From: Rhizorhabdus histidinilytica
GTDB lineage: Bacteria; Pseudomonadota; Alphaproteobacteria; Sphingomonadales; Sphingomonadaceae
DNA length: 64,000 nucleotides
Direction of reading: 5' to 3'
NCBI RefSeq assembly: GCF_900167915.1
Contig: NZ_FUYM01000007.1
Span: forward strand, 186,001 to 250,000
Positions 1-9,975 of this stretch are shown one piece after another. The position numbers and the translations under genes were made by a program. The notes below the pieces were generated by a model. That model did no database searches. It had not been told where the DNA came from and worked only from the letters and a program-made list of their open reading frames with translations. Position 1 is the stretch's first letter. Every line of letters begins with the position of its first letter.

Positions 1-999
<999 letters not shown>

Positions 1000-1003
<4 letters not shown>

Positions 1004-2022
1004 GCCGGGGTGGGGAAGGTGAGGATGCGCTCGCGCTGTTCCCGCAGCGAGCCCCAGAGCAGGTCGGCGACATGAGCCCGCTTGAGATAATGATGGGCAT
1101 TGGCTTCCGAGGTGAAGCCGAAGGCGCCATGCACCTGGATGTTGGCGGCGGCGTTCTTCATCGCGACCTCGGTCGCGACGATCTTGCTGGCGACGGCGTG
1201 GAAATCGGTGTCGGGCAGGCCGTCCGCCATCACCAGCGAGGCGAAGGACGCCTGGCACAGCGCGGCTTCCGATCGCATCGCCATGTCGGCGCAGATATGC
1301 TTGATCGCCTGGAAGGCGCCGATCGGCTTGCCGAATTGCTCGCGGATCTTGGCATAGTCGACCGCCATGTCGCGCGCGCCTTCGCCCAGGCCGACCGCAT
1401 AGGCGCCGAGCAGCATCAGCGCGCGGCTGTGGATATTGTCGGCCGAGCGAGCCACCCATAACCGAGGTTTATCCGCGGCGAGGCGGGCGCGCTCGAGGGT
1501 CAGCACAGAGTCGGTTGAATGGACCGACTCGATGTCGACGAAATCCTCGCGAGCGAGCAGCCCGGCGCCCTGTTCGTCAACCAGCAGGACCAGCGACGCG
1601 TCTGCCGCCTCGAACAGGTGATAGTCCTGCGCGTCCGGCCCCGGTCCGGCGGCCGCGCCGCGCGGATTGGCGATGCCGACGCGCCGCGCGCCGGTCAGCA
1701 GCTCGTCACGCAGCGCGTCGTCGCCGGCGACCGCCGCGACGCGTGCACCCAGCACGATGCCGAAGATGCCGATCGAGACGAGGTGGTAGCCGAACTCACG
1801 GAAGACGAGCATCTCCTCGCTCGCCGACAGGCCGATGCCACCGAGCTCCTCGGCGAGGCCGAGACCGAGGAAGCCGAGCTCGCCCAGCTTGGGCCACAGC
1901 GCCGCGTCGGGATTGCCGATCGCGCCATGCTCGCGCAGCCGGTCGACCGGCGCCTCGCCGGCCAGGAAGCTCTTGATGGTGTCGACGATCTGGGTCTGAT
2001 CGTCCGAAGGAAGCAGGTCCAC
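1000..2022 (-). CDS. Acyl-CoA dehydrogenase, small subunit-like (340 aa)
   Basis: Acyl-CoA dehydrogenase fold, beginning MDLLPSDDQTQIVDTIKSFL and ending with an FGFTSEANAHHYLKRAH segment typical of the C-terminal helical domain (IQVHGAFGFT precedes it). At 340 residues it is shorter than the usual 380-400, and the central beta domain is reduced. It is paired with a second, full-length acyl-CoA dehydrogenase 17 bp upstream. Such adjacent unequal pairs are known in mycobacteria and sphingomonads to form alpha2beta2 enzymes with one active site per heterodimer (FadE28/29 type), usually acting on bulky or side-chain acyl-CoAs. That this pair does so is inference. It oxidises an acyl-CoA to the enoyl-CoA with FAD. 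Confidence 0.88.
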
Positions 2023-2039
2023 CCGTCAGTTCTCCCTGA

Positions 2040-3194
2040 TCAGCGGGGCAGGCCGAGCACGCGCTCGCCGATGATGTTGCGCTGGATTTGCGAGGTGCCC
2101 GCGGCGATCGTCTGCGCGTAGGAGCGCAGATAGAAATAGACCCAGTCGTCATCCTCGGGATTTTCGAGCGCGTCGGCGCCGATGATGTCGAAGGCGAGCC
2201 GCCGGACGCGCTGCTGGACGTCACCGACCATCGCCCGCATCAGCGAGGCGAGCGAGCCGCCGATGTCGTGCTGGGCGCGGCTGACGACCATGTAGGTCAT
2301 GGCGCGCGCGGCGGCCATGTCGGCGCGGAGCTGGGCGAGGCGCGAGCCCAGTTCGTCATGGGTGATATATTCGCTGCCATAGCGTGCGCGGGCGCGCTCG
2401 ATCATCTGCTCGACGAGGAAGGCGTAGCGGATCTGGTCCTTGATCTGCGCGGTGCCGCGCTCGAAGCCGAGGGTCGACATGGCGACCGACCAGCCGTTGT
2501 TGAGGCCGCCGACGACATTGGCCAGCGGCACCCGTGCTTCGTCGTAGAAGCATTGCACGAAATGGGTGTGGTTGGGCGCGGTCATGATCTCGATCGGCCG
2601 CAGCTCCAGTCCCGGCGTCTTCATGTCGAAGATCACCCAGCTGATGCCCTTGTGCTTGGGGGCATCGGGATCGGTGCGGACGAGCAGTTCCTGCATGTCC
2701 GACAGATGGCCGTGGCTGGTCCAGATCTTGGAGCCGGTGATCACCAGCTCATCGCCGTCGATCACCGCCCGGGTCCTGAGCGCACCGAGGTCGGAGCCGG
2801 CATTGGGTTCGGAGAAGCCCTGGCACCAGATCTTCTCGCCGGCGAGGATGGGCCGCAAATGGGTCCGCTTCTGCGCTTCGTCGCCGCGCGCGATGAGGGT
2901 GGGGCCGCCATGGTTCAGCCCGACGAAGCACAGATGGTTGTCCGGCGCATGGGCGCGGGCATATTCCTCGTACCAGATGAGCTGTCGGGTGAGGTCGAGA
3001 CCCATGCCGCCATATTCCTTGGGCCATGACACGCCCGCCCAGCCGGCGTCATATTGGCATTTCTGCCAGGCCAGGTCGTAGGCGCGCATCGCCTCACCAC
3101 CATGGGGACGCCTTTCCTTGAAGACGTTGGCCTGCAGCCAGTCGCGCGCTTCCTCGCGGAAGATCTTGTCCTCGGCAGTGAAATCCAGGTTCAT
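2040..3194 (-). CDS. Acyl-CoA dehydrogenase, large partner (384 aa)
   Basis: Full-length acyl-CoA dehydrogenase. The start MNLDFTAEDKIFREEARDWL begins the N-terminal helical domain. WCQGFSEPNAGSDLGALRTRA is the flavin/substrate signature, and ITGSKIWTSHGHLSDM belongs to the middle beta domain. AAGTSQIQRNIIGERVLGLPR is the classic C-terminal FAD-contact tail. An in-frame ATG 14 codons upstream exists, but the extra residues do not resemble the family. It is the first gene of the operon that continues through the second dehydrogenase, the enoyl-CoA hydratase and the nitronate monooxygenase. A 91-bp gap separates it from the LysR gene upstream on the same strand. Confidence 0.92.
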   Translation of the reverse strand: MNLDFTAEDKIFREEARDWLQANVFKERRPHGGEAMRAYDLAWQKCQYDAGWAGVSWPKEYGGMGLDLTRQLIWYEEYARAHAPDNHLCFVGLNHGGPTLIARGDEAQKRTHLRPILAGEKIWCQGFSEPNAGSDLGALRTRAVIDGDELVITGSKIWTSHGHLSDMQELLVRTDPDAPKHKGISWVIFDMKTPGLELRPIEIMTAPNHTHFVQCFYDEARVPLANVVGGLNNGWSVAMSTLGFERGTAQIKDQIRYAFLVEQMIERARARYGSEYITHDELGSRLAQLRADMAAARAMTYMVVSRAQHDIGGSLASLMRAMVGDVQQRVRRLAFDIIGADALENPEDDDWVYFYLRSYAQTIAAGTSQIQRNIIGERVLGLPR

Positions 3195-3285
3195 GAAAGC
3201 CCAACATTCTGCACGTCCGGGAAAGGGGGACGCCATGCTGGGTTATGCCGCCGGGGCAGGCGCGGCTAAGCCGGATTGAAACCGT

Positions 3286-4185
3286 TTAGGGTACGCTCTG
3301 CATCAATTCCTGCGAGCGGGTTTGCGCCAGCGTCCAATAATGGTCGGACGCGCGGCCGAGCTCGCGGCCCGCGACCCGGCACAGCAGATGATCGGCGGCG
3401 ATCCCGTTAAGTTCGGTCAGGACGATGCCGGGATCGATACTGGCGCGATCATCCTCGTCGATCGCCGTGACCACCGCCATCTGGTGCGCGGTGACGAGAT
3501 GCTCGAGCGCGCGCCGGTCGAACTCGGGCACCTCGCGGGTGGTGGCGCCGGCGTCGCGCAGGCGGACGACGAGCCGGGCGAGCAGATCGGGATGCCAATC
3601 GGCCGGAGGCACGCCGATCGCGCGGCCGGCGAGCTTGCCCTCGTCCTCGATCGGGGCGGCGGCGCTCGACAGCAGGCAGAAGCGGGTCTCGCCCAGCTTC
3701 AGCGTGTCGAGTTCGTCCTTCCGTTCCTCGGGGAGCGGGGAGAGCGCGACGACGAAGTCGAACTCCGCCGCGTGCAGCCGGTTCAGCAGGCCGGGGGTGC
3801 CGCCAACTTCGGCGTTCAGGCTGAAATTCTTGTGCCGCCGCGCGAAGTCGCGGTTGACCGGCCGCAGCGAGGCGATGTCGATCATCGGCATGTGGCTGCC
3901 GATCCGCACCGTCTTGCTGTGCGCGTCGCCCATCGTCCGCGCCATGTGGCGGAACATGTTGGCCGCCTCGGACAGCTGGCGCGCGTAGGGGAGCAGCGCC
4001 TCGCCCTCGGGCGTCACCGTCACGCCGGCACTCTGCCGCACGAGGAGCTGGACGCCGAGCTGATATTCGAGCTTGCGGATCTGGGCTGAGAGCCAGGGCT
4101 GCGCGATGTTCAGCCGGGTGGCCGCTCGCGTGAAGGACTTCTCCTCGGCGATCGTCGCGAACAACATGATCCAGCGCAGATTCAT
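3286..4185 (-). CDS. LysR family transcriptional regulator
   Basis: 299 residues. The N-terminal winged helix-turn-helix is clear: FATIAEEKSFTRAATRLNIAQ then PWLSAQIRKLEYQLGVQLLVR. The effector domain follows from about residue 90. The usual Ser-Arg pair after the HTH is AQPWLSAQIRKLE, slightly divergent. It lies just upstream of the acyl-CoA dehydrogenase operon on the same strand and divergent from the DUF35/thiolase pair, so it probably controls one or both. The 222-bp divergent region 4186-4407 would contain the binding sites. The inducer is unknown. Confidence 0.9.
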   Translation of the reverse strand: MNLRWIMLFATIAEEKSFTRAATRLNIAQPWLSAQIRKLEYQLGVQLLVRQSAGVTVTPEGEALLPYARQLSEAANMFRHMARTMGDAHSKTVRIGSHMPMIDIASLRPVNRDFARRHKNFSLNAEVGGTPGLLNRLHAAEFDFVVALSPLPEERKDELDTLKLGETRFCLLSSAAAPIEDEGKLAGRAIGVPPADWHPDLLARLVVRLRDAGATTREVPEFDRRALEHLVTAHQMAVVTAIDEDDRASIDPGIVLTELNGIAADHLLCRVAGRELGRASDHYWTLAQTRSQELMQSVP

Positions 4186-4407
4186 ATTCGTCTAATGCTC
4201 GCGTCGGCGCGACCTTGTCAACTGACGGTCATTCGGTGCTGCCCGGCAAACTTCCCCAACCGGGCCCTTTGCGTATGCCTTGTCGCGTCACCATCTCTTG
4301 CCTTGCCCGCGCGGTGGTGAAAAGGCTGGCGGCGAACGGTCCGGCGCGCGACCCACCGGGATGAACAGTGCGCCGTCCAGTGACGACGAAAGCGAGGTTG
4401 CATCGAG

Positions 4408-4830
4408 ATGTCCGCGGAAATTCAGGCCCTCAAACCGGTGATGCCCTATCTGGGACAAGCGGACGACGGCACGCCCTATCTGATCGGCAGCCGTTGCGAT
4501 GCCTGCGGCCAGACCCACCTCGGCCGTTTCGAGAATTGTCCCCGCTGCACGGCTCGTGGAAAACTGACGGAAATTCATCTTTCTGAAAAGGGAGTCCTGT
4601 ATAACTACACGATCGTCTACCGCAGCCTGCCAGGGGTCACGGTGCCTTTCATATCGGCGGTGGTCGATCTCGACGGCGGCGGCACGGTGAAGGGCAACCT
4701 GCTCGACGTCGACCCATCGCCGGAGGCGATCCGCTTCGGGATGCCGGTGAAGATGGTCTTCCGCGAGGCGGACACTGCGGTGGCCGGAGGAGAGGGCTAT
4801 GTCTCCCACTTCTTCGTGCCCGCGAACTGA
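4408..4830 (+). CDS. OB-fold / zinc-ribbon protein of the DUF35 family
   Basis: 140 residues. A rubredoxin-like zinc ribbon sits at residues 30-47 (Cys30, Cys33, Cys44, Cys47: CDACGQTHLGRFENCPRC), followed by an OB-fold (VLYNYTIVYRSLPG, PFISAVVDLDGGGTVKGNL). DUF35 proteins act as obligate partners of thiolase-fold enzymes, for example the Ltp2 retro-aldolase of steroid side-chain degradation and archaeal HMG-CoA synthase/thiolase complexes. The thiolase gene follows 12 bp downstream, so a complex with it is the natural reading. The start ATG is the first one matching the family length. Confidence 0.9.
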   Translation: MSAEIQALKPVMPYLGQADDGTPYLIGSRCDACGQTHLGRFENCPRCTARGKLTEIHLSEKGVLYNYTIVYRSLPGVTVPFISAVVDLDGGGTVKGNLLDVDPSPEAIRFGMPVKMVFREADTAVAGGEGYVSHFFVPAN

Positions 4831-4842
4831 GGAGGCGGCGAC

Positions 4843-5985
4843 ATGAGCGAAGACGTCTATGTGATCGGCACCGACATGATCCGCTTCGGGCGGTTCGAGG
4901 ATGCGACCCCGCCCAGGCTGGCGGCGAAGGCGGCGCTGATGGCGCTCGACGATTGCGGCCTGTCGATCAGGGACGTGCAGGCGGTCTATAGCGGCAACTG
5001 CACCGAGACGATGGTCGGCCAGCGCACGCTGCAGCTGATCGGCCAGACCGGCGTGCCCGTCGTCAACGTCACCAATGCCTGCGCGACCGGCGCGACGGCC
5101 TTCCGCGAGGCATGGATCGCGATCAAGGCGGGCCTCTACGACATCGTCCTGGCGGTCGGATCGGAGAAGATGGGCAAGGGCATGCTGGTGCCCAAGAACA
5201 GCGGCGGAACGCCGATCCCGTCGGAGGGGCTGGCCGGATCGAACACCATGCCGGCGGTGTTCGCCCAGATGGGCATGGAGCATAGCCGCGCCTATGGCAC
5301 CACCTTCGAGCAGTTCGCCCGCGTGTCGGTGAAGAACCATCATCATTCGACCCTCAATCCCAAGGCGATGTACCAGAAGGAGACACCGCTGGAGGAGGTG
5401 ATGGGGTCGGAGATGATGGCCTATCCGATCACCAAGCTGATGTGCTCGGTCAACGTCGACGGATCAGCCGCCGCGGTGCTGTGCTCTGCGCGCAAGGCGC
5501 GTGAGCTTGGGCTGACCGGCCGCGCAGTGCGGGTGCGGGGATCGGGACTGGCCAGCGATCCGTTCAGCGAGCGCAACCTTGTCCAGGCCGACGTCAACAC
5601 GGTGACCCGCCTGGCTGCCCGGACCGCCTATGAGATGGCCAGCGTCGGTCCGCAGGACGTCGACCTCGTCGAGTTGCACGACTGCTTCGCCACTGCCGAG
5701 ATCTGTCACTATGAGAATCTCGGCCTGTGCGGCGAGGGCGAGGGTGGGCGCTTCCTCGACAGCGGCGCGACGACGTTGGGCGGCAAGGTGCCGGTCAACA
5801 TGTCGGGCGGACTGCTATCCAAGGGCCATCCGCTCGGCGCCACCGGCATCGCCAACATCTACGAGATCGTCACCCATCTGCGTGGCGAGGCCGGCGCGCG
5901 CCAGGTCGAAGGCGCGCGGATCGGCATGACCCATGTCGTCGGCCTGGGCAGCGCTTGCGCGGTGCATATCCTCGAAAAGGTTTGA
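4843..5985 (+). CDS. SCP2-type thiolase / lipid-transfer-like thiolase
   Basis: 380 residues of thiolase fold. The nucleophile region is VTNACATGATAF with Cys80. HDCF places His279, SKGHPLGATG places His329, and the C-terminal GLGSACAVHIL places Cys372. The pattern fits the SCP-x/Ltp thiolase branch rather than acetoacetyl-CoA thiolases. Because Cys80 is kept, a true thiolytic enzyme is more likely than a Cys-less Ltp2 aldolase. It is preceded by GAGGAGG 7 bp before the ATG and by its DUF35 partner. Together with the divergent acyl-CoA dehydrogenases and hydratase it supplies the last step of a beta-oxidation-like spiral. Substrate unknown. Confidence 0.9.
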   Translation: MSEDVYVIGTDMIRFGRFEDATPPRLAAKAALMALDDCGLSIRDVQAVYSGNCTETMVGQRTLQLIGQTGVPVVNVTNACATGATAFREAWIAIKAGLYDIVLAVGSEKMGKGMLVPKNSGGTPIPSEGLAGSNTMPAVFAQMGMEHSRAYGTTFEQFARVSVKNHHHSTLNPKAMYQKETPLEEVMGSEMMAYPITKLMCSVNVDGSAAAVLCSARKARELGLTGRAVRVRGSGLASDPFSERNLVQADVNTVTRLAARTAYEMASVGPQDVDLVELHDCFATAEICHYENLGLCGEGEGGRFLDSGATTLGGKVPVNMSGGLLSKGHPLGATGIANIYEIVTHLRGEAGARQVEGARIGMTHVVGLGSACAVHILEKV

Positions 5986-6040
5986 TCCGATCCTTTCCTG
6001 CCCCTCGTCCCGGCCGAGACCGGGGTGACGGGCGGCAGAC

Positions 6041-6913
6041 TTACGAGATCACCAGCCGCTGCATCACCCGGCGATGGCCGTGATAGTCGTTGACCGCATA
6101 GTGCCAGACGCTGCGATTGTCCCAGATGGCGATCGAATCCTCGCGCCAGCGGAAGCGGCACTGATAATCGGGCTGCAGGCAATGGTCGTAGAGCGAGGCG
6201 AGCAGCCCGGCCGAATGCTTCGCGGTCCAGCCGTCGAACTTCACGACATAGCCGGGGTTGACGAACAGCATCTCCTGCCCGGTCTCCGGATGCGGGATCA
6301 CCACGGGATGGACGGCGGTGGCGCCCAGCTTGTCGGTCGCGGTCTTCGACGGCCGCTCCTTGAAATATTGCGCGGCATATTTGCCGTCCTTGATCAGGTG
6401 GGTGCGCGAATGGAGCGCGCCGAGCGTCCGCAAGGTCGCCTTCAGCCCTTCGGGCAGGGTCGCGAAGCTGTGACCGATATGGGTGAACAGCGTGTCCCCG
6501 CCATGCGGCGGCACCTCGATCGCGCGCAGCATCGTCGCCTTGGCGGGGCTGGCCATGTAGCTGTGGTCGGTGTGCCACATGTCGCCGATGCTGGTGACGT
6601 GGTCGCGCTCCTTGATCAGCAGGCCGACCTGCGGCGCGCCCTCGACATGTTCGAGCGTGTCATTGCCCTCCAACGTGCCGAAGCGCCGGCCGAGGGCGAC
6701 ATATTGCTCCACGGTCAGTTGCTGGTCGCGGAAGAACAGCACGCCATAATGGGCGAGTAGGCGCCGCATCTCCTCGAACGTTCCTTCCGGCTGGTCCTGG
6801 GCCAGGTCGATGTCGAGCAGCTCGGCGCCGACATGGGTGGTGAGCGGCGCGATGCGGAAGGCCGCCTTGCCTGTCGCCTGTGTGGGAATGTCCGCGGTCA
6901 CCGTTTCCACCAT
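6041..6913 (-). CDS. TauD/TfdA family Fe(II)/2-oxoglutarate dioxygenase
   Basis: 290 residues. The facial triad is visible: His114 and Asp116 in MWHTDHSYM, and distal His271 in IWDNRSVWHYAV. Arg281/Arg282 near the C-terminus would bind 2-oxoglutarate. Known members hydroxylate taurine, 2,4-D, alkyl sulfates or phenoxypropionates next to a heteroatom and release succinate and CO2. No sulfonate transporter or tfd gene is adjacent. The neighbours are an alpha/beta hydrolase and oxidoreductases, so the substrate is probably an organic ether, ester or acid imported by the TonB receptor further right (inference). Confidence 0.92.
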   Translation of the reverse strand: MVETVTADIPTQATGKAAFRIAPLTTHVGAELLDIDLAQDQPEGTFEEMRRLLAHYGVLFFRDQQLTVEQYVALGRRFGTLEGNDTLEHVEGAPQVGLLIKERDHVTSIGDMWHTDHSYMASPAKATMLRAIEVPPHGGDTLFTHIGHSFATLPEGLKATLRTLGALHSRTHLIKDGKYAAQYFKERPSKTATDKLGATAVHPVVIPHPETGQEMLFVNPGYVVKFDGWTAKHSAGLLASLYDHCLQPDYQCRFRWREDSIAIWDNRSVWHYAVNDYHGHRRVMQRLVIS

Positions 6914-7014
6914 CTGCCTGCTCTCTCGTCCGTTGCTTTTTCCAGCCGACAGGATGGCGTTTCCCGGCGCCCTGGAAAGACAGCAAAGCGCGGCTTTTCA
7001 GGAGCGTCCGGCCG

Positions 7015-7941
7015 CTATGCCGTGGCGTGGCCGGCGGCGACCATGTCGATCCAGTCGCCGATCCGGTGCCAGAAGCCGGCGCGCCCGCTGGCGCTGTTGT
7101 GGCAATGGGCGGCGTCGGGGAGGATCAGCAGGCTGATGTCGCGGCTCGACCGGTAGAAGCCGGGTTCGGCATGCGGATCGGGCGAGACGTCGAACTCGCC
7201 GAAGCCGAGCAGCACCGGAACCTCGATCCGGCCTGCGGCGGGTGCGCTGCGGCCGGGGATCAGCACCTCGGCGACGCCGTCGGGCATCGCCACGCGCGTG
7301 GATTCCTCTGCTTCGATCACCGCGCGCGGCACGCTGGCGGTATAGAAGCGGTCGCGGTGCGACGAGGGATCGGACCGGTTATAGCCGTCGCGCTCCGCCG
7401 GGATGCGCGGGCGGAGTCGCTCGCCCGTCTTCGGGTCGACGGCGGTACGGATATATCGGCAGGAGAAGCCGAGGACCGCGACCGCATCGCAGGCGGCGTG
7501 ATCGCCCTGCTGCAGGGTGATCGTGCAGCCGCCCAGCGAGTGGCCGATACCGATGACGACCGGCTCCCGCGCCGCAACGCCGGGCATCAGCACGCCCTCG
7601 CGCGCGGCATGCCGCAGCTGGTGCGCAACCTCGGCCAGGGTGGCGGCCTGGACGTCGAGCGTGACCCGACGTCCGTCCTCCGGAATGCTGCTCCCGCCGG
7701 TGCCGAGGCTGTCGATCGCGACCGCCGCGATCCCCCGGTCGGCGAGGCGGCGCGCGGCGCTATAGCCGTCATGCCCGGCGACGTGCAGGTCGTAATAGCG
7801 CCGCGTATAGCCGCCGCCCGGCACCAGCAACGCGATGGCGAGCGGACCGTCGCGGGCGGCGGCAGGCGGGAACAGGGTGCCGGCGATATGGCAGGGTTCG
7901 CCGAGCCCGGCCGCCGCGCTGACGTCGAAGCGCATCTCCAT
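7015..7941 (-). CDS. Alpha/beta hydrolase
   Basis: 308 residues. The nucleophile elbow is GIGHSLGGCTI. The acidic residue is probably in FGEFDVSPDPHAEP and the catalytic His in LPDAAHCHNSASGR near the C-terminus. LVPGGGYTRRYYDL forms the oxyanion-hole region. No signal peptide is seen, so it is likely cytoplasmic. It reads in the same direction as the TauD-like gene, about 100 bp upstream of it, and the two may form a transcription unit. It probably cleaves an ester, lactone or carbon-carbon bond. The family contains esterases, dienelactone hydrolases and dehalogenases, and the sequence does not distinguish among them. Confidence 0.85.
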   Translation of the reverse strand: MEMRFDVSAAAGLGEPCHIAGTLFPPAAARDGPLAIALLVPGGGYTRRYYDLHVAGHDGYSAARRLADRGIAAVAIDSLGTGGSSIPEDGRRVTLDVQAATLAEVAHQLRHAAREGVLMPGVAAREPVVIGIGHSLGGCTITLQQGDHAACDAVAVLGFSCRYIRTAVDPKTGERLRPRIPAERDGYNRSDPSSHRDRFYTASVPRAVIEAEESTRVAMPDGVAEVLIPGRSAPAAGRIEVPVLLGFGEFDVSPDPHAEPGFYRSSRDISLLILPDAAHCHNSASGRAGFWHRIGDWIDMVAAGHATA

Positions 7942-8149
7942 TCCTGCCTCCCTTCCATCGATCCCGATCAGCCTAGACGCAGCCGCGATCGACGGTGCAC
8001 CGGGTTTCTCGCCATTGCGGAGCCACCGCCCCGAATGCGCCGGATTCCGCCTCCTGCGCCGCTGGCACGGGGACGGGGCGATGCCCTAGGACAGGTGACG
8101 CGGTCGCGATGTCGGGCCGGCGGAGAGAGAGAGAAGGAAGGGCGCGGCA

Positions 8150-9022
8150 ATGCACGGCAAGAGCGTGGGTTTCATCGGCCTCGGCAACATGGGCGAGGGC
8201 ATGGCCTATAATCTGGCGACCAAGGGCTTCGCACCGCTGGTGTTCGACACGCGGCAGGAGCCGCTCGACCGACTGAAGGCCGAAGGAGCGGCGATCGCGA
8301 CGAGCTGTGCCGAGATCGGCGAGCGATGTGACATCGTCTGCATCGCGGTGTTCGACGACAGCCAGATCGAGCAGGTGGTGTTCGGCAGCGATGAGAATGC
8401 CGGTATCCTGGCCGGCATGGACGCGGGCGGGCTCATCATCCTGCATCCGACCGCGCCGCCCGCCACCGTCCGCAAGGTCGCCGAGGCGGGGGCGGCGAAG
8501 GGCGTCGACGTGCTCGACGCGCCGATGACGGGTGGCGCCAACGTCGCCGCGCGGGCCGGCACCCTGACCTTCATGGTCGGCGGCGACGATGCGGTGGTAG
8601 CCCGCGCGCGGCCGGTGCTGGAGGCGATGGCGACGTCGGTCTTCCACGTCGGGCCGCTGGGGTCGGGAGCGGCGGCGAAGATCATCAACAATTATCTCGG
8701 CGTGTCGCAGACCATCCTGATGCGGGAAGCGCTGCGCCTCGCCGACAATGCCGGCATCGGCGAGGAGCGGATCCTGGAGATCCTCAACACCGGCGGGGTG
8801 GGATCGAGCTGGCAATCGATCAACTGGGGTCGGATCAAGACGCAGGAGGCCACATACACCACCGGCCGCGCCGGCATGGTCGCGATGGCGTCGAAGGACA
8901 TGAGGCTCGCCCATCGCATGGCGCGCGAAGGCGGGGTTCCGACCCCTACGCTCGACGCGATGATCGCCGCGAGCCTGCCCGATCTCGATCGGTCGGGACT
9001 GACCGACAATGGAGTGGATTGA
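8150..9022 (+). CDS. NAD(P)-dependent beta-hydroxyacid dehydrogenase (3-hydroxyisobutyrate dehydrogenase family)
   Basis: 290 residues. The Rossmann start MHGKSVGFIGLGNMGEGMA carries GxGxxG. The substrate motif is LDAPMTGGANVAARAG (family consensus DAPVSGG). The catalytic lysine lies in GSGAAAKIINNYLG. The family reversibly oxidises 3-hydroxyisobutyrate, tartronate semialdehyde or 6-phosphogluconate-like beta-hydroxyacids. It is expressed divergently from the hydrolase gene (208-bp divergent gap) and converges on the SDR gene. The precise substrate is not clear. Confidence 0.9.
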   Translation: MHGKSVGFIGLGNMGEGMAYNLATKGFAPLVFDTRQEPLDRLKAEGAAIATSCAEIGERCDIVCIAVFDDSQIEQVVFGSDENAGILAGMDAGGLIILHPTAPPATVRKVAEAGAAKGVDVLDAPMTGGANVAARAGTLTFMVGGDDAVVARARPVLEAMATSVFHVGPLGSGAAAKIINNYLGVSQTILMREALRLADNAGIGEERILEILNTGGVGSSWQSINWGRIKTQEATYTTGRAGMVAMASKDMRLAHRMAREGGVPTPTLDAMIAASLPDLDRSGLTDNGVD

Positions 9023-9041
9023 TCGGACGGGCTACCGGCCG

Positions 9042-9857
9042 TCAGGCGGCGTCGGTCGCCACCGCAGGCAGCAGCGCGGCGGCCAGGCTGTCCGAGGTCC
9101 AGCCGGCGCGATTGCCCAGCACCGGGCCGTAGTCTCCGCCTGCCCACAGGCTGAGCGCACCGTCATCGAGGCGGATCATCCGGCCGTTGAGCGGCATGGC
9201 GCGATCGCCGAGCAGGAACACCGCGAGCGGCGCGATGTCCTCGGGCAGCGACTTCTTGAGATAGGCGGCGCCGGAGGCGAGGTTCATCGGCGTCCGGGCG
9301 TTGGGCGAGATGCCGTAGACATGGACGCCGCTACCCTCCAGTTCCGACGCCCAGACCCTGGTCAGCGTCGCGACAGCCGCCTTCGACGAGCCATAGGCGC
9401 CCATCCCCGGCCGGTTGCCGCGCATCGACCCCGAGCCGATGTTGATGACGACGCCCGACCCCTGTGCACGCATCCTGCGGATCGCCGAGGCGGCGCAGTG
9501 GATCGATCCGAGCAGGTTGACCTGGATGACCCGCTCGACCTCCTGTGCGCTCTCCTCCCACACCGGTTTGACATAGTGGATGCCGGCATTGTTCACGAGG
9601 CCGTCGATGCGGCCGAACCGGTCGACGCACAGGTCCGTCATCGCCTCGGCGGCCTCGGCCGTGCCGACCGGATCGGTCGACAGAACAGCTCGTCCGCCGA
9701 TCGCCTGGATCGCGTCGACCACCGCGGTGGCGCCGGCGACGTTCACGTCGTTGACGACGACATTGGCGCCCGCCGCCGCGATCGCCATCGCATAGGCCTG
9801 CCCCAGACCCGCGCCTGCGCCGGTCACGACGATCGATTTTCCCGCCAGTTCGCCCAT
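9042..9857 (-). CDS. SDR family oxidoreductase
   Basis: 271 residues from the ATG at 9857, chosen because AGGAGAG lies 9 bp upstream; a longer frame exists. Cofactor motif VTGAGAGLGQAYA, NNAG (LVNNAGIHYVKP), catalytic Ser in NIGSGSMRG, and Tyr/Lys in YGSSKAAV are all present, so it is a classical active short-chain dehydrogenase. VVVNDVN places an Asp after beta-2, which favours NAD over NADP. The extended C-terminus (DDGALSLWAGGDYGPV) resembles multifunctional-enzyme-2-like 3-hydroxyacyl-CoA dehydrogenases. It sits between a beta-hydroxyacid dehydrogenase and a hydratase, in a catabolic setting. Confidence 0.9.
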   Translation of the reverse strand: MGELAGKSIVVTGAGAGLGQAYAMAIAAAGANVVVNDVNVAGATAVVDAIQAIGGRAVLSTDPVGTAEAAEAMTDLCVDRFGRIDGLVNNAGIHYVKPVWEESAQEVERVIQVNLLGSIHCAASAIRRMRAQGSGVVINIGSGSMRGNRPGMGAYGSSKAAVATLTRVWASELEGSGVHVYGISPNARTPMNLASGAAYLKKSLPEDIAPLAVFLLGDRAMPLNGRMIRLDDGALSLWAGGDYGPVLGNRAGWTSDSLAAALLPAVATDAA

Positions 9858-9975
9858 CGTCCCGTCTCTCCTGTCGATGCAGCGGCCTATCACAGGCGGC
9901 GTCGGGGGAGGCAGACGGAAGCGATCGCTTTATCAGCCGGTGGACCGGCATGATCGGCCCAGGAGGAGAGAGGGG

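Noticed and set aside
2088..3029. 313-residue plus-strand frame opposite the acyl-CoA dehydrogenase
   Set aside because: Antisense shadow; the minus strand has complete family motifs.
4288..5346. 352-residue minus-strand frame across the DUF35 and thiolase genes
   Set aside because: Opposes two well-supported genes and has no family similarity that I recognise.
4843..5985. Calling the thiolase a Ltp2-type retro-aldolase
   Set aside because: The nucleophilic Cys80 and the C-terminal Cys372 are kept, which is more consistent with a thiolase.
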